From: Paenibacillus sp. FSL K6-1096
GTDB taxonomy: Bacteria > Bacillota > Bacilli > Paenibacillales > Paenibacillaceae
Assembly: GCF_037977055.1 (NCBI RefSeq)
Contig: NZ_CP150274.1
Coordinates: 5,518,001-5,582,000 of the forward strand
Reading direction: 5' to 3'
DNA: 64,000 nucleotides
The translations under genes were made by a program, and so were the position numbers. Below are positions 41,009-49,333 of the stretch, piece by piece (position 1 is the first letter of the stretch; every line of letters starts with the position of its first letter). The notes under the pieces were generated by a model. That model was not told the origin of the DNA. It did not search any database and saw only the letters and a program-made list of their open reading frames with translations.

Positions 41009-41773
41009 GTGGTAATCCGGATCATGATTGCGGATGATGAGGAAGTGATCCGCCGCGGGCTTGAGAAGATTGCTTCCAGAATGGATTTGGAGGTCAAGGT
41101 GATTGGTTCATACGGCAACGGGCACGAAGCCTGGAATCATCTGCAGAAGCTAAGCCTGAATGAGCTTGATCTTCTGGTTACAGATATCAAGATGCCAAGA
41201 ATGGATGGATTCAAGCTGATCGAAGCGGCGAGAGCACATCTTAAGACGTTGCCTATAGCAGTACTGAGCGGCTTCAGCGAATTCGATTACGCCCGCAAGG
41301 CCATGCGCTTCGGGGTGCTCGATTATCTGCTGAAGCCCATTGATAAGGCGCAATTATATGATTTGCTCCAGAGTGTAGGCGAGAATAAGCAGACCGCTGC
41401 GGCGGCTGTACAGGGTCAAGTACCGCCGCAGCCGTCCGAAGGCGGGGAGCATTATGTGGTCGAGCAGATGAAGAGCATTCTGGAGCAGGAATACGGGCTT
41501 AACTTCGAGCTGGAGCGTCTGGCCGAGCTCGTAGGAATGAATGCGAGCTATATCAGCCGCTTGTTCAAGCATAAGACAGGGCAGACCATTACCGACTACC
41601 TGATCGGCATCCGGATTACGGAGGCCAAGAAGATGCTGCTCGATCATCCCGATCTGAAGAATTATGAAATCGCTGACAGAGTCGGCTACAGTGATCCGGT
41701 CTATTTCAATAAGCTGTTCAAAAGGATGTGCGGCATGACTCCCAAGGAGTATAAAGGCCGGTACAGATCCTGA
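41009..41773 (+). CDS. AraC-type response regulator (YesN-like)
   Basis: The 254-residue protein has a receiver domain (1-about 120) with ADDEE at residues 8-12, phospho-acceptor Asp59 in LVTDIKMPRMDG and Lys111-region LLKPID. Two AraC helix-turn-helix motifs occupy the C-terminus (about 150-250, ELVGMNASYISRLFKHKTGQ and IADRVGYSDPVYFNKLFK). It lacks the long linker seen in the paralog at 58632. It most likely receives phosphate from the YesM-type kinase at 35146, the only unpaired one nearby, and activates the ABC transporter operon downstream. GTG 41009 is the start, with a weak GGGGGCGATAG site. Confidence 0.88.
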   Translation: MVIRIMIADDEEVIRRGLEKIASRMDLEVKVIGSYGNGHEAWNHLQKLSLNELDLLVTDIKMPRMDGFKLIEAARAHLKTLPIAVLSGFSEFDYARKAMRFGVLDYLLKPIDKAQLYDLLQSVGENKQTAAAAVQGQVPPQPSEGGEHYVVEQMKSILEQEYGLNFELERLAELVGMNASYISRLFKHKTGQTITDYLIGIRITEAKKMLLDHPDLKNYEIADRVGYSDPVYFNKLFKRMCGMTPKEYKGRYRS

Positions 41774-41804
41774 CAGGCGTGACTTTAACGATACTACATA
41801 TGGG

Positions 41805-41848
41805 CACTACCTGTTCACTTCCTCAAGGAGTGATGGGGTAGTGTTTTT
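41805..41848 (+). terminator. Intrinsic terminator of the response regulator gene
   Basis: CACTACC (41805-41811) and CACT pair with AGTG and GGTAGTG (to 41843), followed by five T. Confidence 0.8.
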
Positions 41849-41892
41849 CTTTGTGGTGTAATCGAAAAACCGAACACATTGTTCGTGCATAA

Positions 41893-41925
41893 GCGCCAGC
41901 ATCTGTCGCCCGCAAGGCGGTTTTT
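41893..41925 (+). repeat. Small hairpin repeat, copy 2
   Basis: This is the partner of 34459-34490 with covarying stem pairs (CGCC/GGCG here). It is followed by TTTTT. An inverted repeat CGAAC/GTTCG lies about 20 bp upstream (41871-41885). Confidence 0.55.
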
Positions 41926-42014
41926 CCTTAAATGCTATATTTTGAATAACAAAAATAACAAATACAAGACCAGAAAAAGCAATTCAAACCATCGTTTTAG
42001 GTATTTTAGCAGAC

Positions 42015-42061
42015 TATAATTGTTTTGTAAGCGATAACAATGGGTTATGTAAGCGCTATTG
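42015..42061 (+). promoter_or_regulatory. -10 box and tandem LacI/cre operators of the ABC operon
   Basis: TATAAT (42015-42020) is followed after five bases by TGTAAGCGATAACA (42026-42039), a perfect match to the cre pattern. A second TGTAAGCG starts at 42048, exactly 22 bp later. The -35 region is poor, as expected for an activated promoter. The rest of the 347-bp gap holds the terminator and hairpin repeat listed above. Confidence 0.6.
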
Positions 42062-42120
42062 TTATTGTGTTTGTTAGTATTACATCCGCTTCTAATATGA
42101 AGAGAGGGGTCAGAAAGACT

Positions 42121-43497
42121 ATGAACAAAACCAAAGCAGTTACCGGATTGGCAGCGCTGGCACTGATGGCCGGGCTATTCTCCGGCTGTACATCGGGCAA
42201 TAACAATGCCACAAATGCGGCAGCAACCAATGCAGGCGGCAGCACAGATACCGCGACGGAGGCAACGGCAGCTCCAGAGGGAGATGCGGCTAAGGACATC
42301 AAGGGTGATATCACGGTGATCACACAGCGGACGGATATCGTGGATACCGTATTCAAAGAATACGCCGCCAAGTTCAATGAGAAATATCCGAATATCAAGG
42401 TGAATTTCGAGGCCTTATCCAACTATGAGGACCAGATCAAAATCCGCATGAGCACCAATGATTACGGGGATGTTCTGCTGCTGCCGACCAGCATTGCGAT
42501 CAAGGATCTGCCGGACTTTTTCGAGCCGCTGGGTAAAAAGTCTGAGCTTGAGCAGCAGTATACGGGCCTTGAAGAGCGGACAGTAGACGGAATCTCGTAC
42601 GGCATTCCGATTACGGTTAATTTCTCCGGCGTGATCTACAACAAGAAGGTCTTCCAGGATGCGGGAGTGACCGAGGTTCCAAGAACCTTCGACCAGTTCT
42701 CCGCCGCACTGAAGAGCATCAAGGAGAAGACGGATGCTGTTCCGCTCTATACGAACTACGCCTCAGGCTGGGCGTTGACGCAGTGGGAAGCGGATCTGGC
42801 GACCGTTGCCGGGGACCGTGAATATGTCAACATCGGGCAGGTGGCTTCTGACGATAACTTCGTGCCGGGCCAGCCGCACTATGAGCTGTACAAAGTGATG
42901 TACGATGCCGCCAAAGACGGCCTGATCGAAGAGGACCCGACAACCACAGACTGGGAATCCTCCAAGGCGGACCTGGCAAGCGGCAAAATCGGTACAATGA
43001 TGCTCGGCTCCTGGGCCATCGGGCAGATTAAAGGGCTGGCCGCGAACCCGGACGATGTAGGCTTCATGCCGTTCCCGACCAATGCCGATAAGATCCTGGT
43101 TCCGCTGTCTGACGACTATAACCTGGGCATTAGCATTCACAGCAAGCATAAAGAAGCCGCCAGAGCATGGGTGGACTGGTTCATCAATGAGTCCGGTTAT
43201 CCGACGGTGGAAGGCGGAGGGATGAGCCCGGTCAAAGGAGCAGAGCTGCCGGAGATCCTCAAGCAATTTGAAGGCACGGACATTACCTTTGACACGCTTG
43301 CTCCTGCCAAAGCCGGTGAAGAAGGCTGGGTGGATGCCATTGACAAAGAGGCTGAAATCGGCCTGTGGCAGCCTGACTTCAAGAAGGTTATCATCGAAGC
43401 GGCAATTGGCAACCGCAAACAATCCTATGACGACATCATGAAAGAGCTTAATGATAAATGGAAAGCGGCCAGAGCCAAAATTGTTAGTGCCAAGTAG
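42121..43497 (+). CDS. ABC sugar-binding lipoprotein
   Basis: The 458-residue protein has a lipoprotein signal with lipobox LFSGC (Cys about 23), a low-complexity Asn/Thr/Ala tether (25-60) and a family 1 solute-binding domain. It should capture sugars outside the membrane for the permeases at 43529 and 44415. ATG 42121 is chosen because it starts the signal peptide; the in-frame start at 42040 is inside the operator region. It is a close paralog of the protein at 37047. Expression is probably repressed by a LacI-type protein and activated by the response regulator just upstream. The ATPase gene is not in the operon, so a shared MsmX-type ATPase is expected. Confidence 0.9.
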   Translation: MNKTKAVTGLAALALMAGLFSGCTSGNNNATNAAATNAGGSTDTATEATAAPEGDAAKDIKGDITVITQRTDIVDTVFKEYAAKFNEKYPNIKVNFEALSNYEDQIKIRMSTNDYGDVLLLPTSIAIKDLPDFFEPLGKKSELEQQYTGLEERTVDGISYGIPITVNFSGVIYNKKVFQDAGVTEVPRTFDQFSAALKSIKEKTDAVPLYTNYASGWALTQWEADLATVAGDREYVNIGQVASDDNFVPGQPHYELYKVMYDAAKDGLIEEDPTTTDWESSKADLASGKIGTMMLGSWAIGQIKGLAANPDDVGFMPFPTNADKILVPLSDDYNLGISIHSKHKEAARAWVDWFINESGYPTVEGGGMSPVKGAELPEILKQFEGTDITFDTLAPAKAGEEGWVDAIDKEAEIGLWQPDFKKVIIEAAIGNRKQSYDDIMKELNDKWKAARAKIVSAK

Positions 43498-43528
43498 CAT
43501 GGGCGCCTGAAGTTCAGGAGGTGGGGGA

Positions 43529-44410
43529 GTGCCCAAATTGTCTAATCTGAGCTATAAAAATCAACGGATTCTGATCATCTTTTTATTCTCGCTAATACCT
43601 GTAGCTCTGCTGGTAACGTTCTCTTATCTGCCGGTATTCAAAATGTTCCAGTACAGCTTCACAAGCTGGGACGGTCTCAGCAAAAAGATGGAGTACATCG
43701 GCTTCGACAACTATAAGACGATCTTCACCAAGCCGGAGTACTTCGCCGTGTTTAAGGTCAGCCTGTATTATTTTTTCGCTACCTTTGTGCAGATGGGGCT
43801 GGCGCTTTATTTTGCCACGATCCTCAGCTTCAATGTCCGGATGAAGAACTGGTTCAAAGGAATTCTGTTCTTTCCGACCCTGCTGAACGGGGTGGCCATC
43901 GGGTTCATCTTTCTGTTCTTTTTCAAGCCGGAAGGCACGCTGAATACGATTCTTGATCTGCTCGGACTCGGGGCGTTACAGCAGAAATGGCTGCTGAATC
44001 CGCAGCTTATCAACGTTTCTCTGGCCTTTGCCTCGGTATGGCGTTATATGGGCATGAACTTTATTATCTTCCTTGGCGCAATCTCCTCGATCGGCAGCGA
44101 GATCTATGAGGCCTCGGACATCGACGGCGCGAACCGCTGGCATCAGTTCCGGCATATTATCCTGCCCAGCATCAAGCGCATCCTGCAGCTTAATCTGATT
44201 CTTGCGGTCAGCGGGGCAATCGGTGTGTTCGAAATCCCGTATGTCATGACCGGCGGCTCGAACGGCAGCGGCACTTTTGTCATCCAGACGGTCGATGTGG
44301 CCTTCAAATACAGCAAGCTGGGGCTGGCTTCGGCAATGGCTGTGGTGCTGCTCGGAATCGTTGTTCTGGTTACCATCCTGCAGCGCATTCTGATCAAGGA
44401 GGAGACATAG
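43529..44410 (+). CDS. Sugar ABC transporter permease 1 (MalF-like)
   Basis: The 293-residue protein has six predicted transmembrane helices and the EAA loop EASDIDGANRWHQFRHIILPSI (about 192-213; written in parts EASDIDGANRW and HIILPSI), which contacts the ATPase. It forms the membrane channel together with the next gene product. GTG 43529 follows GGAGGTGGGGGA. The spacing to the binding-protein gene is 31 bp and to the next permease four bp, so they form one operon. Confidence 0.92.
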   Translation: MPKLSNLSYKNQRILIIFLFSLIPVALLVTFSYLPVFKMFQYSFTSWDGLSKKMEYIGFDNYKTIFTKPEYFAVFKVSLYYFFATFVQMGLALYFATILSFNVRMKNWFKGILFFPTLLNGVAIGFIFLFFFKPEGTLNTILDLLGLGALQQKWLLNPQLINVSLAFASVWRYMGMNFIIFLGAISSIGSEIYEASDIDGANRWHQFRHIILPSIKRILQLNLILAVSGAIGVFEIPYVMTGGSNGSGTFVIQTVDVAFKYSKLGLASAMAVVLLGIVVLVTILQRILIKEET

Positions 44411-44414
44411 ATCG

Positions 44415-45248
44415 ATGCATACCTTGAAATACAATCTGGCCGCGTTCTTCAAATATCTCTCCCTGGTGCTGGGTGCGCTGATGGCGCTAATTCCGATTGT
44501 CGTCGTCTTTTTCGCCTCCTTGAAGACCAATGCCGAATACGCCTCAACTGGTCCGCTGACCCTGCCGGAGAACTGGATGAATTTTGCCAACTATTCTAAG
44601 GCCTTCGTGGACGGAAACATGCTGCTGGGCTTCATGAACACGATCATTATCGTCCTTATTTCCATCGCGGGCGCTACGTTTACCGGTTCGATGATGGCTT
44701 ATATTCTGGCCCGGTTCAAATTCAGAGGCAGTAAGCTGCTTATGGGCGCTTTTCTGCTGGCAACACTGATTCCCGGAGTCACAACGCAAGTTGCAACCTT
44801 TCAGATCATCAACGCCCTGGATTTGTTCAACACCCGCTGGGCGCCGATCCTGATGTATCTGGGGACCGATATTATCGCTGTCTATATCTTCATGCAGTTC
44901 CTGGACTCGATCTCTGAATCGCTGGACGAATCGGCCATGCTGGACGGGGCCTCCTACTGGACGATCTACTGGAGAATTATTCTTCCGTTGCTGAGTCCGG
45001 CCATTGTGACGGTGATTATTGTGAAGGGCGTTAATATCTACAACGATTTCTACACCCCTTTTCTGTATATGCCCAAAAGCAGCCTGCAGGTCGTGTCCAC
45101 CGCACTCTTCAAATTCAAAGGACCCTACGGCTCCCAGTGGGAGGTCATCTGCGCCGCGATTATGATCGCCATCATTCCGACGCTGATCGCGTTTGTGGCG
45201 CTGCAGAAATACATTTATAACGGCTTTGCCCAAGGGTCGGTCAAATAA
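44415..45248 (+). CDS. Sugar ABC transporter permease 2 (MalG-like)
   Basis: The 277-residue protein has six transmembrane helices, the N-terminal pattern NAEYASTGPLTLPENWMNFANYSKAF and the EAA loop ESAMLDGASYWTIYWRIILP (about 168-187). It pairs with the permease at 43529. ATG 44415 lies four bases after the previous stop. A chemoreceptor gene follows after 89 bp without a terminator. Confidence 0.92.
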   Translation: MHTLKYNLAAFFKYLSLVLGALMALIPIVVVFFASLKTNAEYASTGPLTLPENWMNFANYSKAFVDGNMLLGFMNTIIIVLISIAGATFTGSMMAYILARFKFRGSKLLMGAFLLATLIPGVTTQVATFQIINALDLFNTRWAPILMYLGTDIIAVYIFMQFLDSISESLDESAMLDGASYWTIYWRIILPLLSPAIVTVIIVKGVNIYNDFYTPFLYMPKSSLQVVSTALFKFKGPYGSQWEVICAAIMIAIIPTLIAFVALQKYIYNGFAQGSVK

Positions 45249-45303
45249 CACGTAGAACAAAATCACAGCCACACAAGATCTATTGTTATATCATAAATAG
45301 AGT

Positions 45304-45319
45304 TATGAATATATTCATA
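45304..45319. promoter_or_regulatory. Perfect 16-bp palindrome before the second chemoreceptor gene
   Basis: TATGAATATATTCATA is perfectly self-complementary. It lies 6 bp upstream of the GGCGGTGA ribosome binding site of the receptor. It could be an operator of a dimeric regulator or a structural element in the mRNA. Confidence 0.45.
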
Positions 45320-45337
45320 GAATCTGGCGGTGATTTT

Positions 45338-47407
45338 TTGAGCAAGTCAACAGTTGGAAGTAAACGTTTTCTTTCTCGGCTGCGTCCCTCCAAGTCGCTG
45401 GGGATGCGGCTCTTTCTTGTGTTTTTCGTTGCGACTATGGGCATTGTGCTGTCTCTGGGCTACACCTCATACTCCGTTGCTAAACAAACCATTGAGAATA
45501 ATGCCTTGTCTGCCAATCAGCAGACGGTTGAACAGACCGCCGAGAAGCTGGATGTAGTTCTGCAGCGCTTCGAAGATAATCTCAGCCAGCTGATCTATAA
45601 CAAGGACATTCAGCAGGCCCTCGCTGCGGGAGGTCCCGCCGCTGAAGGCTCCAAGGAGCGCCTGGAGCTGTCTAGTGTGATTACTGCTGAGCTGAGCCAT
45701 TGGCTCTCGGCTGTGCCCAGTGTGCAGGCGGTCTATCTGATTCCGCTGAATGAAGCCTTGCCTGTTGCCGCTGCCGGCGCATCCGACCAGGAATTTCTGA
45801 CGGGGGTGCGCAAGGCTGAATGGTACAAGCAGCTGGAGAAGGAACCGCAGAGGCTGTGGATCACCGAGGCGCTGGGGCAGGGCGAAGCATCCGGGGTGGT
45901 CCGTTTTGCGAAATCGGCCGTTGCTGAAGCCGGAGGTTCAGGTTATCTGGCCGTCTGCGATATCAAGACGACAGAGCTTGACAGCCATCTTGGCATGGTT
46001 GATCTGGGCCAGAATTCTTATGTCCAGCTGCTGACTGCTGCGGATGAGCTGATCGCCTCCTCCCGGCATGATGAGGCCGATACTTATCTGCGGCTTGGCG
46101 GAACCTTATTCAAGGGGCTCAGCAAGCAGTCCGGCTCGCTGCCGACCAAGGACGAGAAGGGCAACTCGATTCTGGCTGTATACGGCACGCTGCAGAGCTC
46201 AGGCTGGAGGCTGCTCGGCGTAGTTCCTTCCGCCAATCTGATCAAGGATGCGGGCCGGATTCTGAATACTACATACATTGCGGTGGCTGCCGCTGCTGCC
46301 GTGGCTGTGCTGATCGGCTTCTGGATGGTCCGGATGGTCTCGCGTCCGCTGTCCTGCCTGCGGGATCTGATGGTCAAGGGTGCGGCGGGGGATTTGCGTG
46401 TACGCACACAGGCCGTCTCACGGGATGAGATCGGCCAGCTGTCCGGCTCCTTCAATACGATGATGGAGCAGATTACAGAGCTGGTCGTACACACCAACGA
46501 GACGGCACGCGAGGTGCTGGAGACGGCGGATGCGCTGAGTCACGCCTCACATGAGACGGCGGTGGCTGCGAAGGATATCGCTGCTGCGACCGAAGAGATT
46601 GCCGGAGGCGCAGGCAGCCTGTCGCTGGAGGCAGACCGCGGCAATGAGATGACCTCGCTCATCACGGAGCGGATGGATGCCGTTACGGCTGCGGCCCATG
46701 AGATCGGCGGAACCGCCCATCATGTCGAGCAGGCAAGCAGTGAAGGGGTAGTCAAGCTGCAGGAGCTGCTGGGCCGGACACAGGAGACGGGCGAGCGGAC
46801 CAGCAATCTGGTGATTAAGGTGAATGAACTGAAGGAATCGGCCGCGTCTGTCGTCCAAGTGCTGGAGGTCATGCAGGGCATTGCGCAGCAGACCAACATT
46901 CTGGCCTTGAACGCTTCTATTGAAGCGGCCCGGGCAGGTGAGGCCGGCAAAGGCTTCACTGTTGTGGCCGATGAGATCCGCGGGCTGGCAGAGCAGTCCA
47001 AGCGTTCAATTGCTGTCGTGGCCGGGATTACGGACAGTATCCGCAAGGACATTCATGAGACCGTAGACGCATTGTCCGAGGTGGCTCCGCTGTTTGGAGA
47101 ACAGATCGCGTACGTTCAGAACGCCAGCGACATTTTCACGAATGTCCAGGAGCAGATGCATCATCTGATTACCCGGCTGGATTCGGTGTCTGTCTCGATT
47201 GACGGACTGGACCATTCGCAGAAGGTGCTGTCGGAGACGATCGGCAATGTCAGCTCCTTCGCCGAAGAATCCTCTGCCGCCTCCGAAGAGGTAGCCTCCC
47301 TTACGGGCGAACAGGAGAATGTCAGCGAATATCTGGTCAATCTCTCCGCCAAGCTGGCAAGCGCATCGGCAAAGCTCGGGGAGCGTTTATCCAAATTCAG
47401 CGTGTGA
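45338..47407 (+). CDS. Methyl-accepting chemotaxis protein 2
   Basis: The receptor has about 689 residues: a short basic N-terminus, TM1 (about 22-45, MRLFLVFFVATMGIVLSLGY), an extracellular dCache-like sensor (about 46-310), TM2 (about 310-335), HAMP and a signalling domain with [20 protein letters not shown]. It is a paralog of the receptor at 31909 (shared [37 protein letters not shown]). I chose TTG 45338 because GGCGGTGA precedes it, while ATG 45305 has no site and lies in a palindrome. It follows the sugar permease operon with no terminator between, so it may sense the same sugar through the binding protein. It has no SigD-type promoter of its own. Confidence 0.9.
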   Translation: MSKSTVGSKRFLSRLRPSKSLGMRLFLVFFVATMGIVLSLGYTSYSVAKQTIENNALSANQQTVEQTAEKLDVVLQRFEDNLSQLIYNKDIQQALAAGGPAAEGSKERLELSSVITAELSHWLSAVPSVQAVYLIPLNEALPVAAAGASDQEFLTGVRKAEWYKQLEKEPQRLWITEALGQGEASGVVRFAKSAVAEAGGSGYLAVCDIKTTELDSHLGMVDLGQNSYVQLLTAADELIASSRHDEADTYLRLGGTLFKGLSKQSGSLPTKDEKGNSILAVYGTLQSSGWRLLGVVPSANLIKDAGRILNTTYIAVAAAAAVAVLIGFWMVRMVSRPLSCLRDLMVKGAAGDLRVRTQAVSRDEIGQLSGSFNTMMEQITELVVHTNETAREVLETADALSHASHETAVAAKDIAAATEEIAGGAGSLSLEADRGNEMTSLITERMDAVTAAAHEIGGTAHHVEQASSEGVVKLQELLGRTQETGERTSNLVIKVNELKESAASVVQVLEVMQGIAQQTNILALNASIEAARAGEAGKGFTVVADEIRGLAEQSKRSIAVVAGITDSIRKDIHETVDALSEVAPLFGEQIAYVQNASDIFTNVQEQMHHLITRLDSVSVSIDGLDHSQKVLSETIGNVSSFAEESSAASEEVASLTGEQENVSEYLVNLSAKLASASAKLGERLSKFSV

Positions 47408-47421
47408 GCCTAACTTCTTAG

Positions 47422-47453
47422 ACCGCTTTCCTATATGGAGGGCGGTTATTTTG
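47422..47453 (+). terminator. Possible terminator of the second chemoreceptor gene
   Basis: ACCGC and TCC pair with GGA and GCGGT, followed by TATTTTGTT. The stem is interrupted, so it is a weaker call. Confidence 0.5.
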
Positions 47454-47515
47454 TTATTTCAGCTGGGGTATACTAGTAGCCATGGTTTTCAGCCCACCGG
47501 ATGGAGGAATAGTAC

Positions 47516-49333
47516 TTGCACAAGCTGATTCATAAACGTATCTTTTGGGGATGGCTGATTCTGTGTATCCTGCTGGCCGGTCTGATTATCAGGCTGGCCT
47601 GGGTTCAACTGCTGCTGAAGGATCAGCGGGTTGGCGGAACCCGGTATACAATGACCCAGATGGCGGAAATCCAGAGTGAACGGGAAACGGTGCTGGACAG
47701 CGGAAGAGGACGGCTCTACGATAAGCACGGAAAAGCGCTGGCCGGCGAGACGGTCTGGACGGCTGCCCTGTTCCCGCAGGAGGAGCAGCCTGCCCAACAT
47801 CATGGTGCCAGTGAGCCTAACGACGACCGGCAGCTCCACCGGCTGGCAGAGATTCTCGGCGTCAGCTTCAGCGAGCTGAAGGCCAGACGCACCGGTCTGA
47901 AGGAGCCGCTGCTCTGGCCCTCCAGCCAGGGGCCGGGACCATTAGCCCTGACATTGCCGCAGGCCAGGGAGGTGGAAGGGCTGAAGCTTGACGGCGTGCG
48001 GGCGCTGCCGTTCGCGCGCCGGTATGACGGCCTCACCACAGGCCGGCAATGGCTCGGGTATCTCTCCGAGGCGTCAGGCGAAGCGCTCCGGCAATCGCCT
48101 ACTGGCCTGAGAGTTCCGAGAGTAGGCACCGGCGGGCTGGAGAAGACGCTGGAGCCGCTGCTCCAGGGCGTAGGGCACACCGAGGCGGTGGCGCAGGTCG
48201 ATGCGCGCGGGAAACGGGTTCCGGGCAGCCCGATTACCATCAAGGCGCCGGGTAATCCGTATTATCCGTTGTCTTTATATACCACCATTGATCTTAAGCT
48301 TCAGGAGGGCATTGAACAGCTGGCGAGAGATGCGGGGGTGAAGGAAGGGGCGATTGTCGTCCTGGACAGCGAGACCGGAGATATCGCGGCGATGGTCTCC
48401 CTGCCCTTCTATAATCCGCAGCAGATCTCTCCGCAGGGCGGGGAATGGAACAACCGTGCACTGCAGGCGGCGGCCCCCGGCTCCATCTTCAAGATCGTGA
48501 CGGCTGCTGCGGCGCTCGAAGCGGGCCTGACGGAACCGGCGGAGCCATTCTTCTGCAGCGGGGACTACGGCAAATACGGGCTGACCTGCCTGCACGGCAA
48601 AGGACACGGCGCCCTTACGATGGCGCAAGGGTTCGCCGTGTCCTGTAATACCGTATTCGCCACCCTGGCCGAGCGGCTGAGCGGGATGCAGCTTCAATCG
48701 GCTGCGCTGGCCCTGGGCCTGGGCCGGGATATCGGCTGGCAGGCCGAGAACACATTGGGCCTGCCGCTGCTCCGCCCGCTCTCCGGTGAGCAGGCGGGCA
48801 CGATCTTCACCACCCTGCTGCCCGATGACGGCGGGGCCAGGGTCCAGACTGCCATCGGGCAGCGCGATGTGCGGATCACCCCGCTGCAGGCGGCGAATCT
48901 GGTCGTTACGCTGCTGCACGGCGGTGAGGTTCGGGCGCCGCGAATCCTCCAGCGGGTTGCTTTTGCCAACGGGCAGACGCTGAAGGAGCTTCCGGCACAT
49001 CTGGCGCCGATGCCGGGAGGCAGAATCTCCAAGGCCACCGCGCATGTGCTGCTGGATATGATGCGCAGCGTGGTGACAGAGGGAACCGGCCGAAGCCTGA
49101 AGCATTCCCCCTGGCCGCTTGCGGGCAAATCAGGTACAGCCCAGACGCTGGTCCGGGGCGCGGCCCGCAACAACCAATGGTTCATCGGCTACGGTCCGGT
49201 AGACCATCCGCGCTATGCGGTATCCGTTGCCGTTGAGAATGTCGCTCCGGGCAGTTCGCATCTGGCCACCCGGCTGTTCGGTCAGGTATTTGGATTATTG
49301 TCAGAGCCCGAGCCCGGTTCCACCGGAGTCTGA
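47516..49333 (+). CDS. Class B penicillin-binding protein
   Basis: The 605-residue protein has one N-terminal transmembrane helix (about 10-30), a pedestal domain and a transpeptidase domain with Ser323-x-x-Lys326 in APGSIFK, Ser376-Cys-Asn in VSCNTVF, and Lys538-Ser-Gly in AGKSGTAQT. KSG replaces the usual KTG, as in several class B enzymes. It should cross-link peptidoglycan outside the membrane. B. subtilis PBP4b-type proteins are the nearest match I can suggest. The TTG start at 47516 follows GGAGGAATAGTAC. The last 52 bp overlap the end of the opposite-strand YtvI-like gene. Confidence 0.88.
   Translation: MHKLIHKRIFWGWLILCILLAGLIIRLAWVQLLLKDQRVGGTRYTMTQMAEIQSERETVLDSGRGRLYDKHGKALAGETVWTAALFPQEEQPAQHHGASEPNDDRQLHRLAEILGVSFSELKARRTGLKEPLLWPSSQGPGPLALTLPQAREVEGLKLDGVRALPFARRYDGLTTGRQWLGYLSEASGEALRQSPTGLRVPRVGTGGLEKTLEPLLQGVGHTEAVAQVDARGKRVPGSPITIKAPGNPYYPLSLYTTIDLKLQEGIEQLARDAGVKEGAIVVLDSETGDIAAMVSLPFYNPQQISPQGGEWNNRALQAAAPGSIFKIVTAAAALEAGLTEPAEPFFCSGDYGKYGLTCLHGKGHGALTMAQGFAVSCNTVFATLAERLSGMQLQSAALALGLGRDIGWQAENTLGLPLLRPLSGEQAGTIFTTLLPDDGGARVQTAIGQRDVRITPLQAANLVVTLLHGGEVRAPRILQRVAFANGQTLKELPAHLAPMPGGRISKATAHVLLDMMRSVVTEGTGRSLKHSPWPLAGKSGTAQTLVRGAARNNQWFIGYGPVDHPRYAVSVAVENVAPGSSHLATRLFGQVFGLLSEPEPGSTGV

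Noticed and set aside
45305-45337. ATG 45305 as start of the second chemoreceptor
   Set aside because: It has no ribosome binding site and lies inside a perfect palindrome; TTG 45338 has GGCGGTGA at the right distance.
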